Positions 1-11,100 of a stretch of 35,368 nucleotides of DNA are shown piece by piece. The number at the start of each line of letters is the position of its first letter. Position 1 is the stretch's first letter. Origin of the DNA: Pelargonium nanum (taxonomy: Eukaryota > Streptophyta > Magnoliopsida > Geraniales > Geraniaceae). The position numbers and the translations under genes are program-made. Under the pieces are notes generated by a model. The model searched no databases. It was not told the DNA's origin and saw only the letters and a list, made by a program, of their open reading frames with translations. The stretch spans positions 1 through 35,368 of the forward strand of contig JAYMTF010000482.1 of the NCBI GenBank assembly GCA_036897485.1, read 5' to 3'.

Positions 1-53
1 AGCAAATCTTGTAAAGAGTTCCCTCAAGGCAAGCCCACTTTCTAAACTGCATT

Positions 54-69
54 AGCAAAGCGCTTTGCT
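54..69. repeat. Perfect 16-bp palindrome
   Basis: AGCAAAGC is followed directly by its reverse complement GCTTTGCT. It has no spacer, so it can form a cruciform but not a comfortable RNA hairpin. It is one of the longest perfect palindromes in the window and sits near its left end. Confidence 0.8.
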
Positions 70-424
70 TCAAAAACCGGTCCTACCCCAAGGAAGTCTT
101 ATTTATAGTAGTGTAAATGCACACTTTGTAAAGGAATCTCCTTCAATTGGCTAAGCCACACCCAAATTATGCCCTGTCCTTTCCTATTTTTTATTCGTTA
201 CAGAAAATAAAAGCTTTTTTCATATTTATGGAACGTGCTAATTAATACAGGGGTCTACCTATATATGTTATAGTTTGCTTGGATTTACAAAGTAGACTCG
301 GGAAACCCTAACAAGATTGAAGACCCTTACCTTTGTCTCTACACTACGAACAAGCACTCGTTTTCTCTGTCAGGTACACAATAACACAACAAGTACGGCT
401 ATTAAAACAATTCTACCTTAGCTT

Positions 425-444
425 TATAAAGGAATTCCTTTATA
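425..444. repeat. Perfect 20-bp palindrome built on GGAATTCC
   Basis: TATAAAGGAA is followed directly by its exact reverse complement TTCCTTTATA. This is the longest perfect copy I found of the dispersed motif. A second, imperfect copy (GAGGGGTTCCTTT) follows within 30 bases. Confidence 0.85.
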
Positions 445-3400
445 TAAATCAAATTGAGGGGTTCCTTTACTGATACACGAGCTATATGCTCGAATTAGAG
501 AAAAGCAGAAGATCTATAATTAAAGTCTTGATCGCACGGAATTTTTCTTTTCTAGAGTAACTACTACATTTTAAAAGTATAATCCTGCTTAGGAAATCCA
601 GTTGTTGTTGGTAAAGAGTTCGGGTATTATAGGACGTTTCCTTATTTAACGGATTAAAATATACTGTAACAAGTGTCGGGATTGGTGCTAGGATATACGA
701 CTTTACTTCTGACTAGGAAAACTCTTTGATTTGTATTTAGTAAAAAAAGGCCTCCCGGGTCTAATGCCTTGCTATATTATTCCTAATTTTCGATTCAAGA
801 AGTGAAATTCAATTTATAACTTTTTTTAAGACTACGGAAGAGTTAAGGCAAAGCTTTTATCAAAGTCAGTCCAGACACGACACTCCCAAAATACCAAAGA
901 TGCTTACTTTAAGAGTATTTTTGCAGCAAGGCTTTTACCAAGATTAAGTTTCTGGAAGGGGATCCCAATTACTATAATAAATAATAATCAAAAAGTGGAT
1001 ACCAGGAGCTTCTTTATATTCTAGGGAAGTTCTTTGAAAAACTCCGACTCCGGTTTATCGTGTAGAAGCAATAGCTAAATTCATAATGGTTACTAAAATT
1101 TTAATTATCAGAATTCCTTTAATCTAGTAAGCTGAGATCTCATTCTTTTTTTTAAAGCCGAGTGGTATAAAACTGCTTTTTATAATAAGGAATAACTAAT
1201 ACCAATCCTGTTATAATAAGAATACTGGGTGTAGTCACATCTCTTAAATTACCCTTTTTGTGCTAGTAAGTCATAATTTTCTTAGTAAACCGTTTGTAGC
1301 CCCTATTACCCTGACCCTAGCTTAGGATCCACGAAGAACTCCTTTAATGGGGTATGCTAGTAAGAACGTAATCAAATATGAAATGGAAATCGCTTAAATA
1401 GAAAATATCTATATCTTGTTGAATTGTGCCGAGGATTCTCTAATCAACTAGCAGTAGCCTAGTAGCACTGAGCAATAATTAAAAATTCAGTTTGTTCAAG
1501 TGTCAGCTTAGCAAGAAAAGTATTAAGATTCACGTAATACAAATACTGGGGATTTATAAAATTAACTGAGTTACATCTGAGACTCTTCTTAAACTCCTAC
1601 ATCATCTAGAAAAGAAATAGAGTTAACTGGTGCAGCATACATAACAAGTCTTAAATTTGGTTTTTAATCCAAGCAATAATAAGGAGTATAAACAGTGAAG
1701 AAGCAATGTCCCTTGTATAACATAAGCACTTTGTTTAGTTAAATTCGGGTTACCAAAGAATACATGGATTCTAGGTATACTAAAATGGAATAAAAGAATT
1801 CATAACATCATAACATATGGTCAAATAAGAAATACTCGTTTAATAAGTCAGGATACTTGGAGTCAAGGCTTTCAGCAATCCCGACTCATACAGAGACAGG
1901 AAGTAAACAAAAAGATAGAGTAAGCACTAAAAACTCCCCTTATCTCTGAGCTCATCTTATTTAAACCCAAGTATTTAGCCCTAAATATTGCAAGAAATAT
2001 TATATTCAAGTTTGTATTTTAATAACAACAGGACTCTTAAATTCTACCTCTTTACAAGAATTGGGACTTCGTTTTAGTGTCAGGTTAGAGCACAACTCCT
2101 TAATATGTTGGATAGCACAAAAAGAGTTTTTTACAATTCCTAATATTGCCAAGTTCAGCTCTATGTAAAAGGGTATAAAGTAGCTTATTACTAAACTAAG
2201 AGTAAGGAGGTCCCTTTTGGGCTTAGCAAGGATAACGAATACGGATTAAATATAAAAAGGCTAATACTACCTAATCTTTCATTTATCTACAGGGTACTTT
2301 TAAGTTCCCTTTAGAGTTTATATTTCGTATATGTTTCTCATTATTCACTTTCTAAAACTGCCTTGCTTGTAAAACCTATACTTAGTTCTATTTGATTTCC
2401 ATTTCTTACATATACTTAGGAAAATCCTTGTCTAGTTAAGCTAATAACAAAAAAGTACCTAACGAAGAAGAAAAGGCCTCCCTATTGCTTGCTTTTTATT
2501 ACTGAATAAGAAGCTCCTATATACTACAGGATAAGTGTATTCCCTTAAAATTAAAAGAAGAATTTTTATCCAGAATTTAGAAACTTTTATACCTTTTTAT
2601 ACCTTCAAGGTTATCCGCTAAAGCACCTATAAACTACTAAGTTAAAGTTTTGTTTCCAAGTCAGACCACTTTAACTTTAAAAGCTTGCCTCGTACCGCTA
2701 CCCCTTCTTTAATTTAATACTTAATGCATTTTCCTTATTTTTTTAAGGGCTGCTACCTTGCTCTTAAGGTTATGTTATATTTTTGCCTTTCAATTAGAAA
2801 ACGAGAGAGTCCCTTTCTCAGGTAACAAGTACATTAATCAACTCTATAAATACGCTATAACTATAACTTCATTAGTATTTTACTCCCTTATATTCTTGTA
2901 AGCTAAAACAAGTTCTATTTCAAGTAAATACACTATTTCGAAGTTAAATTACATGGAACTGCTTAAAGCTAACTTATCCTAACTTATCTAGGCATAATTA
3001 CGAACTTTAAGTGTTACTTTGTATAATTCTTCATTCAACAAGAGGCTTTAGATCTGTGAGCAGTAAACGCCTATCAGTTGTTTTAGTTATATATAAAGCG
3101 AAGCCATACATACCCCTGTTAGATTACTAAAAAGATTCTAGGTAAAAGAAGGATATGAGAATTTGACTTAACTTTAAGAAAACTAGTCTGTTTTGTATAT
3201 ATCATGTTAGGGTTATGACAATCCCGCAGCAAATAAGTTCTTGGGATATCCAAACTTCCGAGCAAGGTTTGCAAATATTATATTGAATCTTTTATCAACT
3301 ACTATTGAGAACTTAAGAAGAGTCCGCTTTGGGTATACTAATAGGAATCCAGAAAGAAAAACTAAAGGATAAGGAGTAAATCTTACTCTTATGGGTTTCA

Positions 3401-5211
3401 AATAATATATCGTAACCCTATTCTTGGGTTTTGCAACGTACGAATCCAAGATACCAACTCCGAAGATACAAATGAGAATCCTTTCTTTTGGCTCAGAATA
3501 CGAAAAATTAGACTAGTCCCATAAAAAACAGGATTAAAACCTTACTTAAATTTACAGAGTTACTCTATTTTTCTGGATTGGTTTGTCTAATTAAAGGTAT
3601 TCCTGTCATTCCACTTATAATGACGAAACTTATGGACCTTGCTATCCTTGGGATATTTCTATTGTTTATTTTTCTTATGGGGCAGGATCACTCCAAGACT
3701 TTGACGACTATTGCATATAAGTTGTCTTTTCTTAACCATGAGTATAAGGTAAAGTTACCGAAGAGGGGGTAGCTTAGAAAGAATCGCCAATGAGTAGACA
3801 TAGGTTTATATAAAAAAGCTGGGGCTTAATGGCTGCTAAAAAGTGGGGAGCGTACATTTGACTAACAATCAATACTAAGTGAATCTTTTGAAGGTAGGTA
3901 CAAAGAGTAACAAAGGGGCTTCTTGTAGTTAGTTATCTAAAAAAGGAAATAAAGAAATCTGCTTTGATTCAGTATTCTTGAATTCTGTACTTTTGGGGGG
4001 TATAATAAAAAGTTTTTGATGTTGATTTATATGCTGGTATTCTCGAGAGAGTTTATAACTTTAGCTACTTTGAGCTCAAGAACATTCTTAGTGATCCGAA
4101 ATCACTGACTGTAAACTAGCTCTATCTTTACTCTTTTCTGACCATCATATAAATAAATAAATATAGTGAGTTCTTACTTGGTTAGATATTCAGGGGAAAG
4201 GCTTTCGGTTTTTATTTTATTTTATTTGTGTATTTCTGTGGGAGAACCCTTTTTTAGTTAGAAAAAAGATAGCTATAATATTCTATATGCTATATGTAAG
4301 CGATATAAAGGCAAGCTTAGATACTAACCCCTTTTAGAGAAGTACACCTTATCAATCAGGGACAGCCGCACAGGTATTATGCTTTTTACTAAGAATTCCT
4401 CCTACTTAATAAAGGTATTAACCTTGCGAAATAAAGGAATAGATTAGTCTAAGTAGTCTAGGATTCTCTATATAAATTTTAGTTTATCGATTAAATTAAA
4501 AGTATATCTACTAGGAGAGCTCTAATAAAGGGTATCTTTTGTCTCTAAATACTAGAGGGATCTTTACTCAGTAGTTTGAGAATACGGGTTATGACTACCA
4601 AAGTTTAATAATAATATTATTTAAATAACTTAGATGAAGGTTTTTGTATATATTTAAAATATAAAAATAGAGTATCAGTGTGTTGTAAATTAAGTTTACA
4701 ATACAACAACCTCTTTCCTTTCTACTTAGTAAGGGGTCTACAAAAATATTAGCTAATATTACTATAGTAAAATACGGATCTCGTAAATGATATGACACGA
4801 ATAGAAAGCTGCCCTTAATTGGGGATCCGAATAAATAAACTTGTAATAGGACGGCTCCTAGAAAAACAAGACTGCATTCTTAAAAAATTTAGTGGCATTT
4901 CGCTTAGTTAGTTTCAAGTCCCGCATATTTATAAAGTTTTAGTCCCTTGACATTATTTGACAACTGGCTACTTTTTTTGATTCTTTGTTATCCGAGTAAA
5001 ATTAAAATATAGATGTTGAATAACAACAAAAGATAACAATCTCATTAAAGCTTATCTTCAAGCCTAGCTTATAATTATAAAGAGATAAATGACCTGGGTG
5101 TTTCGCTACTTTCCTTACGCTGACACATTTTAAATAGTTTAAACAGGAGTATCTTTTTCTTTTATGTAACCTGTTTTGCTTATTCTTCATTTCGTCTCCT
5201 CGTTTGGATTG

Positions 5212-5289
5212 GATAAGAGTGGTGTGATTCGAACCGCTGACTCCAGTATTTTATTTGCCCTTGCTCTACTCAACTAAGCCTATCTTAAC
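5212..5289 (-). pseudogene. tRNA-like locus with D-arm and T-loop, anticodon arm broken
   Basis: Read on the minus strand this has tRNA order. Acceptor-like GTTAAGA at the 5' end faces TCTTATC at the 3' end, with six of seven positions pairing. The D-arm word GCTTAGTTGAGTAGAGC has a paired four-base stem (one G.T), and the T-loop word GGTTCGAATC is present. The span is 78 bases. One extra base precedes the D-arm and about three follow the T-arm. The anticodon stem barely pairs (AGGGC against ATACT), so no anticodon is assigned, and the T-stem is poor. A copy of the dispersed motif (GGAGTC on this strand) lies between anticodon arm and T-arm. The order of words is well beyond a lone T-box hit, but I would not expect a working tRNA from it unless its transcript is repaired. 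Confidence 0.45.
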
Positions 5290-5579
5290 TTAATAACCCG
5301 TTTTATAAGCCTATAGGTCATTACAATATTGGTTATCTACTATGCTAAGTGAAAAGACTTTGATATATATACTTGTAGGATATGGAGGTGTTATGGGTAG
5401 GTTTACCCTCTAATAAGCTCAGCTCTTTCGCGTAATAAAAGGTAAAACTATAATATGTCCTCAGTACTTATATAAATTATTATAACTCGAAGTTTACATA
5501 AAAGGGAATCCATAGATTTAAAAAATATTATGTGAAATTTAGATCTCATTCGTACGGGATCCTAGGTATTACTAATTGT

Positions 5580-5600
5580 TAGAATTATATTAATATTCTA
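5580..5600. repeat. AT-rich hairpin, 6-bp stem
   Basis: TAGAAT pairs with ATTCTA across the nine-base loop TATATTAAT. It is AT-rich and weak, a common chance structure in such DNA. Confidence 0.45.
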
Positions 5601-8116
5601 TTATAGAGTGATAGTTCACTAAAAAAATTAAAAATAGGCTCTTGCCGGTTAACAACGAATTCATGTTTGTTGTGTGTATACCATCTATATCGTTCCTACT
5701 TCTTCAGTGAAAAAACGTAAATTAATTAAGAAATCTCGTAGATTCAAATACTGGTATATATAATACTTCTTGTATAGTTCGCCACTTCTCAAAAATTTGA
5801 TATGAATTTTACCATTGTAATTTTTACTCTTCATCTAAATCTTGGAGATCCTAGTAATTCTTTGTACTATACTACATGGATTTCCTTTGTGATGCTTTTT
5901 TAGTCACCAAGTTGAATTGTTTTCTAAACGAATCCTTTCGATAATACCAATAAACTAGCAGTAAAGGCTTTCTCACAGAAGAACTCCTGCTTACTGCTAT
6001 CCCTTCTATACTATAATCGACACTTAATTCACTACTGCAAATTCCTCGAAGTAAAGTACGTATCATTTTCTTTTGGATTATAAGTAGCTCTGCTATAAGA
6101 AATAAGAATTGCTGAATTTATACTGAACAATTTTACTTTAGTAGTAGACAACTGAAGTCTACAGCTATTATGTGCTAACACTATTGTCATTCATATATTC
6201 ATATCAGTAATTAACAATTTAAAAGACTAGTCGCATTCGAAGTATTCGCAGGTGTTATTTTAAGGATTCTGAATGCGGTACTATTACGTACATATAGGAT
6301 AGAGTAGGATAGAGGAGTTTCTCCCCCATAATTATTTCTACACAGTTTAGCCTATGAATAGGAGCTCTTATTCAGTAAAAAAAGGGAGAATCCCTTACTA
6401 ATTAAGGCTCTATCCCTGGAAACTCCTAGGTGTATAGGAACTTTTTAGATTCGTTCTTACGCTATTATCTGAGGGTTATGTTCTCTTTAAACTTTATAAG
6501 GGTTTTTGTATCGACTAGTGCTGTACTATATCCCCCAGATTCATCATATCAAAATCCTAAAAGTACTCCAATACTAGAAATTTTTAATTATCCCATTCAG
6601 GAATTAAGGGTTTCTAGCTTGTTTGTTAGTAACGGGAATTTAACAAGTAATGGGACTAAGTCACCAAATGAAGGTATGCTTTTTCGATACTTATTTCTAA
6701 ATAATAACTAAAATGAAATAAAACGAATCATAAAGTATTCCCGATTGATAATAATTTAAGCAAGGAGTTCTAAAGAATGGGGTCTACAGGCCCCTGCTAA
6801 AGAGGAACCCCAATCATAAAAATCTTTATGCTGAAACTGCTGAACTTTACTTAAAGAAAGAGCTGAATCAAAGACCGCTAGCATTTTTCTTACGAGTATA
6901 TCCTGAATATTTGAGCTATCCAGTTATCTATTTATTTTGAGGAAAGAGTTTTGACTTAAAGGACTCCTTTTGGTATCCTATTATCCCAAAATTGCTGAAA
7001 GAGACTCCCTATTCCGACTTTGGGCGCCTAGACCTACACTTTGTTAACTAGAAAGTCAAGTAAATGAAAGCCTCTCTTTACGAGTGTCCGCTAAATAAAA
7101 TGTCTATACGTAATTGAAAAGTCTAAGGAATCCCTGTTATACCTTGTAAAAAGAGCTCACTTTTTTTTAAAAACCCTATTATTATAAATCCTTTTCTTAG
7201 AAATTTAGTGAATCTAAAAGAGGACATAACAGCAGTAAATCTAAATATAAGGTAGAGGAGGGGACTAAATCTTAGTACTCCTAAGAAAGATTAAGGGATT
7301 TTGAGGAAGATAGTGAGAGCTCTGAACAAAGAGAAGAGGGGGGTGTAGCTTGGATCCTCCATAATCAGTAAGACAAAAGCAAGAAACTAGCTAATCAGAC
7401 ATAAATACTAAGACTTGTTTCAGGAAAGATTTTATTGGTGACAAGATATAGTTGTTTATTCAATTTTATTGATATAAAGTTTTCCATTTTGTTCTTAAAA
7501 GTGCCCGAAAAGTAGTAGGATATAAGATACTGGTTAACTGGGTCCGTGTTATGCTTGTAATTTTAGGAAAAAAAGCTGCGTTCTCTTCATTCTCGTTGGG
7601 GTTCCTTTTTAGCCTTAGGTCCCTCTTGGAAACTTGTACTTTATTTAAGGAGGGTACCTTAATTACTTGGTGTAAACAAATATAAAAAAGTGAGAACTTT
7701 AATAAAGATAATTGTAATTTCTTTGTATCAATATTTTTTTAGTAAGAATACCTAGGAATCCAAAGGATTTATCTAAAGCAGATAAAAGAGGTCATGTATA
7801 TAAATAAAGTTTTTGTTTTATACGAGTAAATGCAAACCTAAATATAGCCCAAGATCCTATAAATAAACAAGATTGTTTGAGGAATTTAAGAATTAGGACC
7901 CCCATTCATTATTTCAGGAGATAATGTGATTCTATTGGAAAGAGAAGATAAACTCTGCCGGCGGTTATAAAAGGACTATCCAACTGTTATTAAGCGGTCA
8001 TATAATACAAGAAAAATACAATATACAAGAGAGCTCTTCCCCTACTTCCTGGGGCAAATAGGGCTTTTATAAGTGTTAATAAAAAAAGGTACCTAACCAC
8101 TTCTATCATATTCAAC

Positions 8117-8128
8117 AAGGAATTCCTT
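8117..8128. repeat. Perfect 12-bp palindrome AAGGAATTCCTT
   Basis: This is a perfect copy of the dispersed motif, sharing its twelve central bases with the 20-bp palindrome at 425-444. No longer flanking identity is seen. Confidence 0.75.
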
Positions 8129-8401
8129 ATATATATTATTTCCGGCATCATCTAACTGTTAGCTGTTAGCTATTTCGTTTTCCTTTATTCAAATAGTGCC
8201 CTTCGTAAGCATTCTTTTTATACTAGTGTTCCCTGACTCTACTGGTTTTTAAAGTTTATACTTGGATAAAAGTTAGTTCACAGAATTCCTTACTACCAAA
8301 TCAATATTGACTCAGAATTTATTCACTCAATTAAAAAGCTTCTTTGTTTTTGTATTACTGCTTTGTTGATAACCCCAGTAGTAGACTAAGTCCGTCAGGT
8401 T

Positions 8402-8434
8402 AGTTAATAACAAAATATATATATATAATTAACT
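8402..8434. repeat. Hairpin enclosing a TA dinucleotide run
   Basis: AGTTAAT pairs with ATTAACT, a perfect seven-base stem. The loop is a short run of alternating TA (about 8414-8427). The run itself can slip or fold. Confidence 0.5.
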
Positions 8435-9138
8435 GAATGTGAAAGGAATCCCTCTTTTATAGATATATTCTTGTTGTTTTGAATAGGGCAGGCTTTTTAA
8501 GCTTTTTTATGGTATTATCAGTAAGTGTAAATAAAGCAACATTAAAGTTTCTGTCTAAAAGAAGTCGAGTTACTACCCATTTGATTATGACAGCTGCCAC
8601 TAGACTATCACAAAACCTACTATTTACAAGTCAGGAGCATTCTACGACTGTAATTACTAAATAGGGAGACCTTGTATCTGGTTATTAACCATGTACTTCT
8701 CTAAACTTATAGGTTTGACGGAGATAGTGTATAGCAGCTTGTATATAATTATGCCTTTATATGAGATTTGGGCCGCACATAATTAGCAGTTATGAATGAA
8801 TTTCTTGAGAAAGAAAAAGTAACTACATGAGACCTATTATTCATATTAGGTTCTTAATTATTTCCTGTCTTTGTGTTATGGAATTAATAAATTTTCGATA
8901 AAACAAGGGATCTTTATCCTTTAGTTTTACAAATATGGGTTGAAGTTTTGTCTAGGATTTAGAGTATATAAATTCTTACAGCATTACATTTCATTACGAT
9001 ATAGTGATTTTCTAATATAATAGTCTCTCCGTCGTCAAAACAAAATTTGTATTCTTTAGTCTAGCAAAAACAGAGTTGCTACTATTCTATTGTTTACAGA
9101 GTTAGGAGAGTTGCTTAGATTTTCTTGTAGTCGGCTTA

Positions 9139-9219
9139 CACCTAGGTGGGATTAGAACCCGGGCTACTTTTATATACTCCAAAAAAAGGGAATGCTCTAA
9201 CCAATTAAGCTGTTTTATT
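9139..9219 (-). pseudogene. tRNA-like locus, possible Lys(UUU) loop
   Basis: On the minus strand the D-arm GCTTAATTGGTTAGAGC (9194-9210) is textbook, with a fully paired four-base stem counting one G.T. At the expected spacing follow stem TTCCC, loop TTTTTTT and GGAGT. The loop would carry anticodon UUU (lysine), but only two Watson-Crick pairs plus one wobble form and base 37 is not a purine. The T-arm GGGTTCTAATCCC is recognisable, although its loop has T where a purine is expected at position 57. The variable region is 13 bases, too long for tRNA-Lys, and the acceptor strands (AATAAAA and CTAGGTG) do not pair. This is a clear tRNA-derived or tRNA-imitating sequence but probably not functional as it stands. 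Confidence 0.45.
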
Positions 9220-10303
9220 TCCATAGAGCACCCTTCTTAAATGGAATGCAATCCCCTTCTAGTTACACCCAGTTATAAGAGTCCTATCTACTTTAAGACT
9301 AAAAGGGGGAAACTTTATCTGACCTTTTACCGGATTCATACAAAAAGCAGTAAATAAGGAGCTTAGTTATTTACTGATATAGGAAAGTTTAGTTGTCTCC
9401 GCGGCCAGTAATGCCAAGAGCTTTTTTTACATACTAACTAGCAAATTTACAAATCTAAACTAAGGTCTAAACAAGGTATTCGCATTGTTCTCAGAATAGG
9501 TCATCGGAAGGTAAGAGCAATAGAAATCTGCTAAATTAGATAGGAAGCCTAGGGGAAAACTTTTAATTTCAAGAGTTAAAAAGCTAGTATAAAGTCAGTA
9601 CGAGTTTAGTTTTTGATGGATTACCCCAAGTTAATGTAAAAGGGGGGCTTTTCCATCCTTAGGTGGATAGTGTGTAAGTTTCTTCATATCTCTAAGAATA
9701 GTTTATAGGCGCAATTGAATCCTGTATTAACTAATGTTCTAACCAAGTCTTAATATGCTGATGAGCTTAAATTTTTATAGAAAATTAGTAAGTATAGAGC
9801 TCTTCTACTTAGTAGATGGCGAAGTCACAAGTAATATGCAAAGAAAAAGATTTAAAACTTTATAATAAGCCGAAATACGCTCTTAAGTTAAGAGTTTGGT
9901 TTCACTTTGACCCAAACAATTCCCCAATAAATGCGAATCCTTAATAAATATGACTTCTAAATATTATCTATGTCTTTTATTTAATAATTAGTTAACTTTA
10001 AATCCCTACAAAAATGCTGTGAGTTTTTTGCTGCAATCCATATCTCGTTCATTACTACTCAGCACTAATGTCACGTTTATTAAGTTTTCTCAGAAAGATA
10101 ATTAGTACTTGGGTTTTCGACTTAAAAAGGATGACCGAAATATTCAAAAACGGAAATGGTACCTTTTTCACAAACTGTCTAATACCTGTTATCTTCTAAA
10201 AATATTCCTTTAAATTAAGGGCTTATCTGTGGGATATGAGATCCCCTTTAGAAAAACCTCTACTTTCTTAAACTAAGTAATTTTGACCTTTCACATCAGT
10301 ATC
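9220..10303. other. Gene-free AT-rich stretch
   Basis: No open frame of note and no RNA gene recognised. It contains a small G+C-rich patch at about 9399-9419 (CTCCGCGGCCAG) that resembles, but does not match, the small-subunit rRNA 530-loop region. It also contains several copies of the dispersed motif. Confidence 0.5.
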
Positions 10304-10373
10304 AGGGTAACATTATGGCTGAGATTTAGCGCAATCCCTTGAGAATTATTATCCTAATATAACCTCGAAGTTG
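10304..10373 (+). rRNA. Possible fragment of large-subunit rRNA domain V
   Basis: Three words of the peptidyl-transferase region occur in the right order within 70 bases. AGGGTAACA (10304-10312; the rRNA has AGGGATAACA) is followed by AGCGCAATCC (10328-10337, as in many mitochondrial LSU rRNAs). The last word is ACCTCGAAGTTG (10362-10373; the rRNA has ACCTCGATGTTG). Between the second and third, GAGAATTATTATC resembles the conserved GAGAGTTCATATC. About 15 unrelated bases (TTATGGCTGAGATTT) separate words that are contiguous in the rRNA, and the later interval is about ten bases short. Flanks do not continue into recognisable LSU sequence. It could be a decayed fragment, a module of a fragmented rRNA, or coincidence. 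The family comparison is from memory. Confidence 0.3.
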
Positions 10374-10602
10374 AGTAACCCTAACCTTTCAAATTAAATA
10401 AGAGCCTAAAACTTACTTTTTTTGTATTGGATTAGACTCTATTTGAGCTCTTCTCAGTACTAGTAAAATATTAATTTTAATTCCATTTCTATGGCAGAGT
10501 TAAATAAATTCGGATAACCTTTTATACAATACTAGAGCATTAACAGAGGAATTAAGGTAGCAAAAATTCTTTTCATAAAAACTTAGGAAGCCATAAAACG
10601 GA

Positions 10603-10670
10603 TTGCTCGATTTGAATTGAACCAACGGCATTCTATCCTTGGTTGGTGTGCTATACTACTAAGACTGCAT
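10603..10670 (-). pseudogene. tRNA-like locus, anticodon unclear
   Basis: On the minus strand GTTGG-TTCAATT-CAAAT forms a T-arm with four of five positions paired (one wobble). A D-arm-like stretch TTAGTAGTATAGCA lies upstream at tRNA distance. The anticodon region has no U33 and no good five-base stem. Instead AACCAA and TTGGTT form an alternative hairpin that runs into the T-arm. The 3' acceptor strand CGAGCAA has no partner at the 5' end. Compared with the other loci this has a better T-arm but a poorer middle. Confidence 0.35.
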
Positions 10671-10700
10671 GAAAAAAAAAATCACAGAGTATATATTTTC

Positions 10701-10731
10701 ACTATTATAGTAATATTACTATAGTAATAGT
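10701..10731. repeat. AT-rich cruciform-like nested palindrome
   Basis: ACTATTA and TAATAGT form the outer arms around the perfect 14-base palindrome TAGTAATATTACTA (10708-10721). Three asymmetric bases lie on the right side. The 17-mer TAATATTACTATAGTAA also occurs at 4754-4770; at this AT content one such sharing is close to chance. It lies 30 bases upstream (minus sense) of the tRNA-like locus at 10603-10670, after a run of ten A. Confidence 0.55.
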
Positions 10732-11040
10732 AGGAGTTCATCTAATAAACTTTTACGCACCAAACCCTACTCGCATTTACTAAGTAATTTAAGGTTCTGT
10801 TTTCAGATTTATTTGGGTTCTTATTTTTCCTTTTGAAGGGATTTGGCAGTGTTAAAATTTAACAAATATAGATAAGGCTAGACTTGACTCCTATAAACAG
10901 ATTTCCATATCACAGACTGGTAAGCACCCTGCTTACTAATTTTATTAGTTAGTTTTTTGGGGAAGTGTCAAAAGATAGCAAAGGTTTTTGTATAAATTTC
11001 CGTAGTAGGTTTGGATTCAATTGCTTCGTTTTTTCTTTTC

Positions 11041-11100
11041 AGTCGCTCGCCGGCAAATGGATCGTCTGTCGAATGCGCTCTTAAAGAGGCACTGCCGCTA
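11041..11100. other. G+C-rich island of unknown nature
   Basis: 34 of these 60 bases are G or C, against about one third for the window. It contains GCTCGCCGGC and a small hairpin CTCTT-AA-AGAG (about 11079-11089). No open frame, tRNA fold or rRNA word that I recognise fits it. It could be a structured RNA, a remnant of a gene from a richer source, or a G+C cluster of the kind known in some mitochondrial genomes. Confidence 0.5.

Larger units (their letters stand above)
1..5211. other. Gene-free AT-rich stretch
   Basis: No coding sequence, rRNA or credible tRNA was found on either strand. Open frames here stay below 80 codons, and the longest (3213-3449, minus) has no recognisable content. 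The stretch holds copies of the dispersed purine/pyrimidine motif and the palindromes at 54-69 and 425-444. A D-arm-like word GCCGAGTGGTATAA near 1157 is not followed by a T-arm at tRNA distance, so I do not call a tRNA there. Confidence 0.6.
5290..9138. other. Gene-free AT-rich stretch
   Basis: No gene recognised. The 93-codon frame at 6430-6711 (plus, GTG start) and the 61-codon frame at 8479-8664 have no domain or family signature and fit chance. The stretch contains the hairpin at 5580-5600, the palindrome at 8117-8128, a tandem CTGTTAG doublet near 8156, a TA-repeat hairpin at 8402-8434 and many copies of the dispersed motif. Confidence 0.6.

Noticed and set aside
3578-3772. 64-codon frame with a hydrophobic stretch (LAILGIFLLFIFLMG)
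   Set aside because: It could be a membrane segment, but AT-rich DNA readily encodes Leu/Ile/Phe runs. It has a TTG start and no family match.
6430-6711. 93-codon open frame, plus strand, GTG start
   Set aside because: No recognisable family; the length is explained by chance.
9395-9420. CTCCGCGGCCAGTAATGCC resembling the small-subunit rRNA 530 loop
   Set aside because: The order of words does not match the rRNA on either strand and there is no flanking rRNA sequence.
10711-10719. TAATATTAC, the nonanucleotide of geminivirus replication origins, within a palindrome
   Set aside because: The same word occurs at 4754-4762 without a suitable stem. At this AT content both are expected by chance, and there is no replication protein gene.
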